From Gonatopus flavifemur (lineage: Eukaryota > Arthropoda > Insecta > Hymenoptera > Dryinidae), in assembly GCA_018340375.1 (NCBI GenBank), contig JAFFJZ010000009.1, positions 14,338,501-14,402,500 of the forward strand: a stretch of DNA of 64,000 bases, in the 5' to 3' direction. Positions 1 to 12,200 of this stretch are shown piece after piece. Numbering within the stretch: the first letter of the stretch is position 1; every line of letters begins with the position of its first letter. The translations under genes were made by a program, and so were the position numbers. The notes below the pieces were generated by a model. The model searched no databases and was not told the DNA's origin. It saw only the letters and a list, made by a program, of their open reading frames with translations.

Positions 1-220
1 TTGGAGCTTGGTGAATATTTTTCGTTTTTTAAAATCATTCAATGTTAACATACAATTCCAAATGAGATGGATTCCGCTGCCATAGGTGAGTGATTCAACA
101 ACCTATATTTTCTTAGTAGTTTAATTTGAACAGTTGACTGCAAAAAAAATTAGCTTAAGAGGGTTGAATCCAACCCAAGAAAATTAGGAAAATTTTTAGA
201 AACACATGCGGTTTCTGTAG

Positions 221-1421
221 CGAATTTTATCGAATTCTACAACGTTTGTAGATTTCAAAGATGATTCAATATCTATGACTCGGAGAGAGATGTACAATAT
301 TTTAAGGAGCAGTCCTCTACCTACGTTGGATGAAAAGTTCACTTTCCTTCAAGGAAAAATCATCGAGATAACGTGTTGTCCGGATAACAAAACTACAGAG
401 ATCTCTAACCTTTTATCTACTTTTAAATGTGTATTCAAAAAGAGATGGGAATCTTCTCAAAGGACCGAAGAACGATTTCTCAAAAATAATGAAGAATGGT
501 TAAAACAAGAGGTAGTGTTTTGTACTTTCAGGAATCCCCATTCTGTAACTGTTCACACGCGAGTGGGAAGACCTCTTGTTGAATTTAACGAATGTTCAGA
601 AAGAACGAAACGTAGGAAAACGGAGAATATCAGAGTAAATACTCCTATCACAGAGCTGTCTTACGCCACACAAATGTGTTTAAGAGCGTCTGGACAGATC
701 GAAGCCGCAAAAATTGTGAAGGATGTTACATCTTCTGATCCTGAGCTTGCCAAAATGTATATAAAAGGTTATCAAACTTTCAAGCGAAATGAGCCAAAGA
801 TGTTGAATGATGAAGATGCTCTAGCTCTCCTAGTAGATGCCGAGCTCTCAAAACATCAGTACTGCTTATTGCGTGAAGCTGATCCGCAGAAATTTCCACC
901 TTATAAAAAAATTCAACTGGCCAAACGCATGTGTTCCCCTGACAAGGAATTTATTCAAATAACAGAAACCTGCGCTGTTGTGCAACTACAAGCACTTATT
1001 GATCACACAGCTACACGTATTTTAAAGCTACAGAATTCGGTTTTGTCAACTTTATCTGATGAAGAGTTACAAAACCTGGTACTTATTTCCAAATGGGGGT
1101 TTGATGGGAGCTCTGGCCACTCCTCATACAAACAAGCATACCAAAGTTCGGAAGCTAGTGATTCCGCTGTGTTCATTACTTCACTTGTGCCTCTCCGCCT
1201 ACACTGCAGTTCAAAAATAATTTGGCAGAATCCAAGGCCATCATCAACCAGATTTTGTAGGCCAATCAAAATAGAGTTTGTGAAAGAATCAACTGAAGTT
1301 TCGGTTGCAGAGAAGCTACGGGTTGGTAATGAAATAGAAAAAAACTGAGGGCTACTTCTTTCAGAACTGATGAAAAACATGTTTCAGTGGAACATGAGAT
1401 GATTTTTTCTATTGTGGACAA
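221..1421 (+). pseudogene. Conserved uncharacterised transposon-like protein, N-terminal part, cut by a mariner insertion
   Basis: An open frame runs from the ATG at 275 to a stop at 1346-1348 (357 codons). The same frame is open back to 221, just after a good acceptor (tttctgtag), so this may be an internal exon. The motif KWGFDGSSGHSSYKQ (about residues 273-287), then SDSAVFITSLVPLRL and NPRPSSTRFCRP, belong to a family I know from cnidarian and arthropod genomes as uncharacterised, repetitive, possibly RAG1/Transib-like proteins; the Asp in FDGSSG could be catalytic, but that is inference. The stop lies just after an A-run (1338-1344). In the next frame (1342-1421) family-like sequence continues, including SVEHEMIFSIVDKHM, so a one-base frameshift probably broke the gene. 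At about 1420 the sequence changes into a mariner-like transposase. The C-terminus of the same family reappears at 3183-3433. I call it a dead gene of a multicopy family. Confidence 0.6.
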
Positions 1422-2408
1422 GCATATGACTTGTATGCAGAACGATTTCCTGAAAGAACAACGCCATCCATTAGGTATTTTCAACGCATTACAAAATTAT
1501 TCTCAGAAACGGGAAGTGTTACAAGGGAAAAACGACATCGAATGAGAACTGTTAGCGGAGAAAATGCGGAAGTTAATGTACTAGCTGCAGTAGCCAATAA
1601 TCCACACGTGAGCTCTCGTGAAATTGAACTCCATTCGGGAATTCCTCGAAGAAGTGTTCTTCAAATACTGAAACGTCACAAATTCCATCCGTATCACATT
1701 TGTTTGCATCAAGACCTTCACGGTGATGATTTCGAAAATCGTGTACAGTTTTGTCGATGGGGTCTAGCGCAAATGCACAATAACAACTTCATCAACATAT
1801 TATTTTCTGATGAGGCGACGTTCACCAATCATGGTCAAGTGGATCGACATAATATGCATTACTGGGCCACAGAAAATCCAAGATGGTTACGTCAAGTAGA
1901 GCATCAAAGACAATGGGCTGTGAATGTTTGGTGTGGTATTTTTCGATCTCGAGTAATTGGACCGTACTTCATTGCAGATACGCTAAATGGAGAGAAGTAC
2001 AGACATTTCTTAGATCAAGTACTTCCAACATTACTTGAAGACATACCTATTCAGGAACGATTGAATATGTGGTATCAACACGATGGTTGTCCATCCCATT
2101 ATGCAGTCACAGCTCGAGAAATATTGGACAGAGATTATCCTGGACGATGGATAGGACGTCGTGGACCAGTTCATTGGCCTGCCCGTTCTCCGGATCTTAC
2201 TTCTCCAGATTTTTTTTTATGGGGATACATAAAAGATACAGTTTATCAACAAGCACCGACTACACCTGAGAATATGCGTCAACGAATCATCAATGCATGC
2301 GCGAGCATCAATGAAGATATTTTAGCACGAGTTCAGCAATCTTTTGTAAAACGTTTTGAAATGTGTATTGAAGTCGAAGGCCATCATTTTGAGCATCTAC
2401 TGCATTAA
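1413..2408 (+). pseudogene. Mariner-like transposase, N-terminus missing
   Basis: The frame is open from after a TGA at 1395-1397 to TAA at 2406-2408, with no in-frame ATG near the beginning. The first recognisable motif is LYAERFPERTTPS, the middle of the N-terminal helix-turn-helix domain usual in these insect transposases, so perhaps 20-25 residues are lost. A second helix-turn-helix follows (SSREIELHSGIPRRSVLQIL). The catalytic domain is complete: first Asp in LFSDEATF, second in QHDGCPSH, third in LTSPDFFLWG. I count 90 residues between the first two and 41 between the last two, so a DD41D enzyme rather than DD34D. No internal stop or frameshift is visible, so the truncation may be the only lesion. 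The element lies within the coding region of the surrounding pseudogene. Confidence 0.75.
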
Positions 2409-2868
2409 AATTATCCAAGTGATGTAGACGATTGAAATGTGTTGTGTTTTGTCTGTTATACCCCATCACCTCCGTTTCAGTTCAAGTGGTCCCCCTTGGA
2501 ATCAGACAACTTTTGTCCGAAACATTCTCCTCCAAGACCCTTCGTTTTCGAGTTATCCTGATGTCAGATTCAGTATGGAACAATATCGATCAGAGCGCCA
2601 TCTTTGCGGATTTCAGGAAAATGGTTCAGACAAAAGTTTCTTGGTTTTTGACCTAGAATCCAAATCTGCAGTAAAAAATATGAGATGCTATTTAAAAAAC
2701 AAGAGTTGACCTCAGAATGCCCTTGAAGATGAGATTTGAGGTCAAAGCCAAGGCCACCATCGGATGTCCCCCTCGATACCCTACAATTTTTGTCCGAAAA
2801 ATTTTCTCGTATCTCATTTTATTTTTGGAAAAAACGCCCGCGACACTTCAAATGCCCCACCCTGTATA
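1413..2868 (+). mobile_element. 5'-truncated Tc1/mariner-superfamily element (DD41D spacing)
   Basis: The element holds a transposase frame to 2408, then about 460 bp of non-coding sequence with a degenerate internal duplication (caacttttgtccgaaa near 2509, caatttttgtccgaaa near 2785). The 3' end is probably the ccccaccctgtata motif at 2855-2868, a form common at the ends of this kind of insect element. No matching 5' terminus is seen. The 5' junction falls at about 1404-1430, where the reading frame of the interrupted host gene fades and the transposase frame begins inside its helix-turn-helix domain. The start coordinate is therefore uncertain by some 20 bp. Confidence 0.55.
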
Positions 2869-3182
2869 TTTATGGTAACCACGAGAATATATGTTCGCGA
2901 AGATTGTTTTGTTCTGGTAAGGAATTCGGGGAATTATGAATATTCATATACTTTTTTTTATTAATACGCCACATTGTTCATCCTCTGGAAACATAAATTC
3001 ATAGACTAGAAAACAATTTTGAGAATCAAGTAAACTTATAAATTAGAGGATTTATTCAAAATTTTATACTGATGACCCCAAAGTGCAGCTGCTTTTTGTT
3101 TTTCCTTGATTTTGCTTGTCATGTTGAGATCAAAAGCTTTAACGGTGTCGATGAATACATAATTATATTCAAATATCTTAAC
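2869..3182. other. Unassigned stretch between mariner end and host-gene remnant
   Basis: AT-rich, no recognisable coding sequence or repeat ends. The central part of the interrupted gene should lie here but is not recognisable, so it was deleted or replaced. Confidence 0.4.
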
Positions 3183-3433
3183 AACATTCATTTCCAAAGG
3201 TACCGAGAGCATCACTTCAGGAAATGCAGTAGAGAAAAAACGAATGAAGACATTTTTAAATGGTTCCTTTTGAGTTCTGATCCAATGTTATCGAGTAAAA
3301 GACAGTTGCCCAAGAAAAAAATAAAGTTTCTCCCTAGAGACGTGTTAAGCCTGATCAAAACTCCGGATATATACTTGATAAAGACAACGTAACTTTCCCA
3401 TTATCTTCCTCTGAGAGTGAAGAAGAAGACTGA
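3183..3433 (+). pseudogene. C-terminal remnant of the interrupted uncharacterised gene
   Basis: The frame ending at 3390-3392 reads HFQRYREHHFRKCSREK, then NEDIFKWFLLSSDPMLSS and a basic LPKKKIKFLPRDVLSL. This is what I remember as the C-terminal signature (RKxSR, then a xLLxSSDP block and a PKK run) of the family whose N-terminus lies at 221-1421. After a one-base shift at about 3374, the next frame ends in an acidic tail, LSSSESEEED, then TGA at 3431-3433, which is a natural C-terminus. So the fragment has at least one frameshift. Its order and strand agree with one gene split by the mariner element. The link rests on memory of the family, not on an alignment. Confidence 0.45.
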
Positions 3434-3671
3434 TCTGAGTAAAAAAAGTGTGGCAAAAGTAAAAACCATTACGATTTCAGTTTTTTATATTATTGTATAT
3501 ATTGTGAATGTATATATCTTTCGATTTAACACATTTGGTGTGTTAATATCATTCGATAATTATATTAATAATGATTCAATGTTGGAAATAATAATAATAA
3601 TGATCATAATAGGAACAACAAAATGGGCCGTTTAGTTCTTGTTTAATATTAGGTTATGAATGAAGTTTTGA

Positions 3672-4385
3672 TTTTTGGCATCCACCATCCTGAATTTCGG
3701 AATTCTGACAACGGATTCGTGATCAGCGATCCCGAAAACCCCTGGGTACCGAGTTTGAAGGGAATCCGACGATTTTTACAATTTTCGTCCGCTATATTGG
3801 GTCCGTTATTTTGAATTTTGAATTTCAGACCGTGGATTCGTAATCAGCGACCACAGAAACCCCTGAGTACCGAGTTTGAAGAAAATGCGATGATTTTCTT
3901 AATTTTTGTCCACCATATTGGATCCGCCATTCTGAATTTCAAAATTTTGACAACGGATTCGTAATTGGTGACCCCCAAAAACTCCTGGATGCCGAGTTTG
4001 AAGAAAATCCGATGATCTTCTCGATTTCATTCCACCATATTGGATCCGCCATTTTGAATTCCGAAATGCAGACAACGGATTTGTAATCAGCGACCCCAAA
4101 AATCCCTGGGTACCCAATTTGAAAAGAATCCGATAATTTTTAAAATTTTCGTCCGCCATATTGGATTCGCCATTTTGAATTTTGGAACTCAAACAGCAGA
4201 TTCGTAATCAGCGACCCCAAAAACCCCTGATCACCAAGTTTGAAGAAAATCCGATGGTTTCTTTCAATTTTCGTCCGCCATATTGGATCCGCCATTTTGA
4301 ATTTTGAAATTCTGACAACGGATTCGTAATCAGTGACCCCATAAACTTCCCGAGTACGAAGTCGCAAGCGAATTTGAGAGCCCCT
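3672..4385. repeat. Tandem repeat, period about 120 bp, nearly six copies
   Basis: Units contain ggatccgccattttgaatt, then acaacggattcgtaatcagc, then gaccccaaaaacccctgg and a gagtttgaagaaaatccgat box. The acaacggattcgt box recurs near 3710, 3830, 3950, 4072, 4190 and 4314. The open frames on the minus strand here are products of the repeat, not genes. Confidence 0.85.
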
Positions 4386-4589
4386 CATAATTTTGTCCAG
4401 CTTTTTGGCATTTGGCCCCACTGTGCGTCGAATTGTTCCCAAGTCTAAAAAATACGCAAACAGAATTAGGATACGTGAGTATTACTTTTCAAATTAATGA
4501 TAAAATGTTTCCAACAATAAATATAGATCATAATTTTACTTCCATGTTCCTTATGTATAAGGAATAGAAATATTGTGATAGGGTAAAAA

Positions 4590-5560
4590 ATCGATCATGC
4601 AGAAGGGGGTATTTCGCCTTTGCCAAACGACTTAGAACGGCGATAAACGCGATTTCCAAAAATGTCTGTGTGTCTGTCCGTTTGTCTGTTTGTGTCCTTT
4701 GTTTTAGTCCACGATACTCTTCATAGGATGCATCGATTCGAACGATTGTTTTTGCGATTTGTTCGTCTCGTTGAGGATTCGAGGCCTATTGATTTTCATA
4801 CGGATCGGATAACGCGCTTCGGGAATATTAAGGAATATTGTTCAAAAAATCGTAATTTTGCGACAGTGCATATCTCCGCTGTCTATTATCTGATTGCTAT
4901 GAAACTCATACCACGTTCTAGTCATGAGTTGATCGTGGTATTGTATGAGTTTCATCCAAATCGGTGGGAAACTGTGGAATTTTTTGCAATCTATATTATT
5001 TGACGACATTTTGAAAGCGTGCCTTTCCTGTGTTTGTGTCACCCCAATGCCACAGAACTCTGGGCAAAGTCGATTGATGAGATGTTGATTGTGTGTCATA
5101 AGTTTCAGGCGAATCGAAGGTGAGGGGAAGAAGCGCAAGCGATTGAACTTCAAAAGAAAATGTCGAAATTCCGTAAATGTCATTATTATGCGGATATCTA
5201 CCGTTTTCATCCTCCGATCCTTATGAAATGTTGATCACAGTTGTATGCAGTGTTGATAGTGGTCCCGTATGAGTTCCAACCTGATGGTGATGAAAAAAAC
5301 GGGAAGGGGAAAGGAAACATGTTATCGAAAATTGTGATTTTGCAATCGCTGATATTTCTGTTTCTGGTTATCCGATTGCGATGAAACTTATACCACGTTT
5401 CATTAACGACTCCTTAGTAGTACCAAACGAGCTCTATCCCAATTAGTGGGAAACTGTGAAAAAAATTTGTTTGCTCAGTTTGGAGGAAAAACTTTTCGTT
5501 CGTACTATGATGACTGTTTGATTGCCACTGAACAAATATGAATGGAATGTACCAAATTAC
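4590..5560. repeat. Degenerate dispersed repeat with a TGTC-rich start
   Basis: Begins with a tgtctgtgtgtctgtccg tract (4662-4692) and carries a diverged internal duplication: attgctatgaaactcata near 4893 and attgcgatgaaacttata near 5375, each followed by ccacgtt and later by gtgggaaactgtg (4967, 5446). I see no gene in it. Confidence 0.4.
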
Positions 5561-5792
5561 ACTGCTCATTGCATGGATTGAACGATGCAAATGGTGATGC
5601 AGATGGATATTTTTGTACATCCACAGATGGATGAAAAAATAAGTTCTTCAAAATTCCAATTAAGCATATCATCCCTGATGAATTTTTCCTCGGTGGGGGA
5701 ACATGAGGAGCATGGAAGTAATTTATGGTTCTCCATACCGATTTTTTATTATTTACTTGTCCATAGGAGCATTTTTATAATCCTCATACCAG

Positions 5793-8675
5793 AACAGGCT
5801 ATCTAGCCACTAGATTATCAAATCAATCAAGAATTCCAACAGGCTCAAAGAATACGAAGGAACCAAGAGAATCTTCTGTTGCTAAACTTACTGGTACTCT
5901 TCCACTTCAAGTGACTGAGCAGGTTGACGAAACGTTGAATCTTAAAGAGTCTATCGAGTACATGCAAAAGGCTACTCCTCAAGCTAAAGATACAATCATT
6001 GAGAAGACGAAACAAACATATGACGTAAGACGGTCGTTGTATATGAATGAACATTTTTTTGACATTTTTCCCCGTTTCATAGATGTTCCTGAGTTAGTAA
6101 GTATATAATTTTGAGTGAATTGATAGTAACATGGCATTGATCTTTTTTTGTAATCCATTGATATTTATGTATAGATTGACGTCGAATTCGAGCTGATCTT
6201 CCCAGAAATTAATTCCAATAATTTCAGAGACATTTTTCCCAAGTATATTAGTGCAATTATAAATATATATGAAGCCGAAAACCTGGACAAAACTATAACT
6301 GGTTAGTATAATATGTCAATTTAATTTTGGAAGGTTTTACTGAAATTTTCATTTTGAATTAAATATCAATAGTTTTATATATTGTACAGATTGGGATCGT
6401 GCAACAAATTCGATTATAATTTCAACACAACTGCTCCCTCCAACAGCAAAAGGCAAAAAAAATGCTAGCAGGGGTGAAGTGAAAAATGTTATCAATAAAT
6501 TGGTAATCTTTAAACCTGTAAGTATCGAAAAAGCTGGAGAAATCAATCCCCACTTAGTAGTGATGGGGATTCTTAGGAAAAATAAAAAAAAAACAGTAGC
6601 CCGAAGCTCGGTTGGCCCGAAATTTGATATCCCAAATGAGGGCTTTCCCGGAATATAACTATATTTCACTATTTATGTGCTAATGAGATGAAATGTACAC
6701 AAAACTTTTTCGAGATGACTCTCATTGGAGATATCAAATTTTGGGTCAGCACTCTTTCAGGATAATCGCGGTCTACCAATAAAATTGAAATCAATGTCTC
6801 ACCTGGTTGATTTTACCGCGTCAAGGAATGTATCTTTATGTATCTTAATTGATTGTTGTCCGCAAATGAGGTAACTGAAATCCAAAAAATTTTTGGTGAA
6901 CCAAAATGAAGGCTGAATTAGAAATTGTTCTTTCGAAACTTAGCAAATTTTGTCCTCGGAAACTATGAACTTTAGTGAGAATTCCCTCATAACAAAAATA
7001 TCTTAGAATTGATCAAGGGGGACTATCAAATTTTGTCAGAATCTTCTGAGATCATTTTTGATTTTTCAAAAAGTTTTTTGATAACGATCTCCGAAAGTTT
7101 GATTTCGTGACTTTTCGAAAAATCAAAAATGGTCTTAGAAAATTCTGAAAAAATTTTAGAGTGCTTTTTGACCAATTCTGAGGTATTTTTGTCATAAGGA
7201 AACTTTCACTACAGTCTATAGTTATCGAGAAAAAACTTTGCCAAGTTTTGAAAGAAAAATTTTCATTTCAGCCGCCATTTTCATTCACCGAAAATTTCTT
7301 AGATTCTAGTAATCGCGTTTATTCCAAATTTATACACCGAGGATGCGATCTAGGCAGGTTTTGGGCATATAAAAATTCACAAAGGAAACGAAAAATTACA
7401 AAGGGAGAAAAAGTTGAATCGAGGAATCATGTTTTTTTTGTTTGTTTTCAATTTTTTCATGATTAGATTCTTTTGGGGCGACTTCTAACTATCACCATTG
7501 GCAAGATGACCCTCGAAAAAACAGGGAACAGTGATTCCCGAATTTCTTTGGCTCGGACTCATCAAATGGCGACAGTTTGAACTTAGTTGTCGGAATTCCG
7601 TCCCATGGACGTGAATGGGTTAACGTTTCGTTCAAAAACACTAATAGAATTGAAATATATCCGTGTATAGTCTTGGTGGAATCGTCTCTGAGAATCTCTG
7701 CAAATCCCTCTGAATTTTACTACATACAAAGCTTTAAAAATTCCTGTAAAATATATCCATCAATCAAACTCTGAAGAACTCTTGCTTGCTTGACACGTTT
7801 TTTCACTAAAAATTTATTTCAATTCCTCTGAATATCTCTGAAAATCCCTGAAAATCTCTGAGAACCTTTGAATATCTGAAAATCACGGAATTTCTTTCAA
7901 AATCAAAGGGAACTCTCTGAGTACTTTTGAAATTCTCTGAAAACCTCTTTGCTCAAATTCTATGACATTTTCAGGAATTTACAGAAAGATTTTCCCTCTA
8001 GGGCAGCCTATTTTGGTATACCTAAAAGGTTTGTACAAAGACAGTACAATTATATGAAAGCGTTTTTGAATGAAATTGGCTAATTTGTCGCCGTTGATAT
8101 CTCCTTGAGGTTCATTCGTGAAAAGTCGTGGAAATTTGAAGAATTTCGATTCGATTCAGGCCAAAAACGAATCGATTTTTGATTCATCGAATTTGGAAAG
8201 AATCATATAAGAATCAATTCTATTTTCATAGAAAAGATCGATTCTCTATGCATCGATACAATAATCCCCATCACTACCACTTAGTATTCATTTAAATTAC
8301 TAAAAGTGAACTTTACATTGAACTTTATTGTTCAAGATTGGAACTCCGATTCAATCTATCGGCGGAATGGATTCGCGAAAACCAATACTGATTGCTGTTG
8401 GTACTACTAAAACTTCGATAAGTCAATATCATATAAAAATTGACAACAAGTGTATCTCCTTAAAAGTAAAAACAACGATTGAAGCCATAGACCAGCTTTT
8501 CAAGGCGCATTACGTATTCAATGTCGAATTCGACTCGGATTTAAAGAATTTTTGGGTATTTGTACAAAATTATTTCTACAATATTACAAGCAAATGTACT
8601 AATCAAATGGTGGACATTTACACCAAATTAGAAGCATCAAAGCAACAAGTTATTGCTGAGCAAGAATCAAATTGA
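5793..8675 (+). CDS. Uncharacterised four-exon gene, 3' part
   Basis: Proposed exons: 5793-6096, 6175-6301, 6390-6517 and 8337-8675, with GT-AG introns of 78, 88 and 1819 bp and phases that join exactly. The joined frame gives about 298 residues ending at TGA 8673-8675. Landmarks: KTKQTYDVRRSLYM, then FPRFIDVPELIDVEFELIFP across the first junction, STQLLPPTAKGKKNA in exon 3, and MDSRKPILIAVGTTKT plus LFKAHYVFNVEF in the last exon. I recognise the pattern (WD-S-LLPPTxKGRK, DxRxPxLLxVG, LFKxHxVF) from uncharacterised proteins abundant in fish and insect genomes and often linked to repeats; I do not know a function. A start codon was not found. The first exon may begin at the acceptor ataccag (5786-5792); earlier exons may lie upstream. 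No frameshift or stop is seen, so the gene could be functional. Confidence 0.65.
6558..8276. mobile_element. hAT-like non-autonomous element inside the last intron
   Basis: Ends tagtgatggggatt and aatccccatcacta are inverted copies. Both sides carry the 8-bp duplication ccacttag (6550-6557 and 8277-8284), the target length of hAT elements. The interior has no transposase; it holds inverted segments (about 7000-7200) and a tctctgaaaatc-type short repeat (about 7680-7950). Confidence 0.85.
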
Positions 8676-8803
8676 ATATATTTTTTTTTTATATATAAAA
8701 GGTGTTGAAACTAAGTTTGCGCTGGAGTGATTGATTATTTATATAATTCATTTAATGTGAAAGGTCTATAAACTGTTGGTGACACAAAAGTATTAATTTT
8801 ATT

Positions 8804-8843
<40 letters not shown>

Positions 8844-9261
8844 TGATATCATAAGATATCATATATATATATATATATATGATATCATAAGATATCTTTG
8901 TGATATTGGTAATAACCGTTTTTAAGCTAATAGGTAAAAATACTTTGTGCAGTATCACATTGAATATATTATAGTAGTAGTAGTAGTAGTAACGTTTCAA
9001 GTACAATTGAAGACTGATTACTTATAGTTAAATTGTGATAGTAGCAATCAGTAAGGTACTTAATAACCAAAGTTCACGTCACATATCGTTCAATACTATT
9101 ATTACTGATTTTATTATGATTATTATACTATTCGCTATGCTTTTATTTAGAATGTCGAGGAAATGAAAATTGTTAAATTCCTAGACGTAAACGTCAATTA
9201 CTCAGATTACTCAAATAAATTGTAATATCTTCTGTAAAATTGATCTTTTATCAGTAGTAAT
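8676..9261. repeat. Microsatellites between two genes
   Basis: AT-dinucleotide runs at 8804-8880 interrupted by two gatatcataagatatc palindromes, and a tag trinucleotide run at about 8972-8990. Nothing else recognised. Confidence 0.75.
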
Positions 9262-12200
9262 ATGTCCCTAAAATGTTATATTTGTTCAAAGCGAATGCAT
9301 TACATAAACGACTTATGTAGGCATTTACAGAACAGTCACAATTTGAATCAGAGTCCAAAATTACATTTAACTTGCGGTGCTAATTGTTCGGATAATTTTG
9401 TAACTTATAGTAGTTTCGAAGAACATCTAGGAATATGTCTCAAGAATAATATTGATTCTCATTCATCTCGCAATACCGATACTGACAATTCAAATCTTTA
9501 TCTTTATGAAACCGGTCATGAAATACAGAGTCAAATCAATGATTATATACAGAATTTATATATGCTTGGATTACCAGAATCAACAATTGATAAAATACTT
9601 CGAATGAATTCTGATCTAATGTATCCTCTTCTCAATAGTCTTATTCAATGTTCAAATTCAGATGAAAGGATGGATCTCGTTAATCAATTCAAACTTCCAT
9701 TCAACAGTAAACTAACAAAGTATATGAGAAATAAAGCCTTTAGAGAAACCACTGTACAACCTATAAAAGAAGCGCACGGTACACGGATCGATCAAAAATA
9801 TGATAAAAATGAACAACTATATAAACAGATTACAGTTACCAGTACTTTTACTTATGTTCCTTTGTTAGAAACTCTAACATTTTTATTAAAATTTGGAGGT
9901 GTACAGTATTACTTTACTAATCCTCGGTCAGTAAATAGCAATGAGTACACACATTTTGTCGACGGGGAAGTTTTCAAAAATAATAGTTTTTTCGTAAAGA
10001 ACGATTATGTAATTCAACTTCAAATATATTTCGACAAATTTGAAGTTTGCAACCCACTAGGGACTAAAGCCGGTCTTCATAAAATAGGCGCATTTTACTT
10101 TACGATCTTGAATTTACCAACTCATCTTAATTCGAATTCAAATAATATTCATTTATTAGCTTTATGTTACAATTATGATATTAAAGAATTCGGAATTTCT
10201 CCTGTGTTAGATGTTATAATTGAAGATGTAAAAAGTCTAGAATCTACTGGTATTTACACAGACACTTGGGATTCTGTCGTCAAAGGTGCATTAGTGTCAT
10301 TATCTTGTGATAATCTAGGCGGGGCAATGCTGCTAGGTATGCATGAGTCCTTTTCTTCTACTCATTATTGTAGGATATGTAATATTTCAAAAACAGAAGC
10401 TCAGATAACTTGTGTCGCTGATGATAAATTACTGCGTACATCTGAAAGTTTCCAATATCTATCTGAACGTCTTAAGTGTGCCAATAGCGATGCTTTAAAT
10501 ATTTTTGGAATTAAAAAATTTACGCCTTTGAACAATCTTCAAAATTTTAAATTTATTTTAAATTAATTTGTGAAAATTATACTGTCGATGTAATGCACGA
10601 CTTACTAGAGGGTGTGTGTCAACGAGATCTTAAATTATTTTTTAATTTTTTGATCGAGAGTCGTTTAATCACGCTCAACGAATTAAATGATAGAGTACAG
10701 GCTTTCAATAACGGTTTACATATCCGCCCAAACATACCTAGTGACATACACTTAAGTAAAACGTCCAACAGTATTGGACAACACGCGGCACAAACTCACT
10801 GTCTCGTCAATTTTTTACCACTAATTATTAAAGATGTAATTTTGAAAATAACAAAAAAAGATAATGATAAATTAAAAATAATATTATTACTAATTAATAT
10901 AATGAAATTTACTTTGGCAACAAGGATAACAAGAGACATGCTAGATACTTTAGAAGAAAAAATTACTGAACATCATAAACTTTTGATTGATACCTATTCA
11001 ATAACTTTAACTCCAAAAGACCATCTTTTCCTTCATTATCCCAAAGTAATAAAGAAAATGGGGCCTCCTAAGATCCAATGGACAATGAGATACGAAAGCA
11101 AAAATGGTTTCTTTAAAAATCTTGCTGAAAAAATGAAAAATTTTATAGACATAGGATATACTCTCTCAAATTATCACCAAAAAGCGATGTTATCATTTTG
11201 GAATAATGATCCTAATTTATTCACTCAGAAATCTGTTTTTTTGAGTGTTACAAAACAAAATATAGCTTCACTTCCTGACAAACAAATCATTTTAGATCAT
11301 TTTTCTATAGATGAAAGATCATTTATAAATGTCGGTAAATGCGTTGAATTGAGAGGTACAACATTGATTTTGAATAAGTTCATTTGTTCATCTTTTTCAA
11401 ACAATTTCCCGGTTTTTAGTGTGATGGACACTTTTTTATTCCACTCACAAAGGCGCAGGATCCAATGAGCGCCTCCACGACTCCTGTCGTGGATATTTAT
11501 TTGCAACAGCAGGACCTGCAAGATATTGAAAGAGAACAAGTAACTTGCTCACGACAATTTTGAGGGGTCAAAGGAAAAGGAAAAAGCTCAGGGAGAGGGG
11601 GTGGGTCGATTTGAATTCATACACCGAGTAAACAAACTCTACGTATAGTTAATGGTGTGCCAGGGCACGTATATTTTTACAAATTCCGAATTTTACAAGG
11701 GTGCGACTTCGTCGCGCAAAGAAAAGAAAATACAAACAACTCGTTCGTTCGATGAATGGATTGTGGGAGAACACAGGGATTTCGAAAGTAATGTGGAGGG
11801 CGCGACCACGAGGGAACGTGTACTTACGGACTATGCCGTTTACATGAATTAAGACAAAGGGGAATATAGGGAGACCGCGACCATACGATTTGACCGGGGG
11901 AGGGCAAACACGGGCGAAGGGGGTGATTCTATACGAGAACAAAGAGGGAAAAGAGAAATCAAAGGAAAGGGCACGTGGAGGAGGCCACGTGAGCGACACC
12001 GTTTTACCAAAACTTTTCACCAAAACACCGCACGGGCACTCCACACTGACAAACCTCTTCGACAAATCCGAAGAAGAGAATTTTAACGGGATGTCGGACC
12101 CCGATGGCACAGCACACTCACCGTATATCCAAAATTCGACAAAGAGTCTCTCTTAGAACTTTGCCGTGGCTCGGTTACATAAGAAGTGACAGGCAACATG

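Noticed and set aside
2432..2964. Short frames downstream of the DD41D transposase
   Set aside because: They lie in the non-coding 3' part of the element and show no protein motif.
3899..4442. Minus-strand frames with repeated SKIQNGESNM-like peptides
   Set aside because: Translation of the 120-bp tandem repeat, not a protein repeat family.
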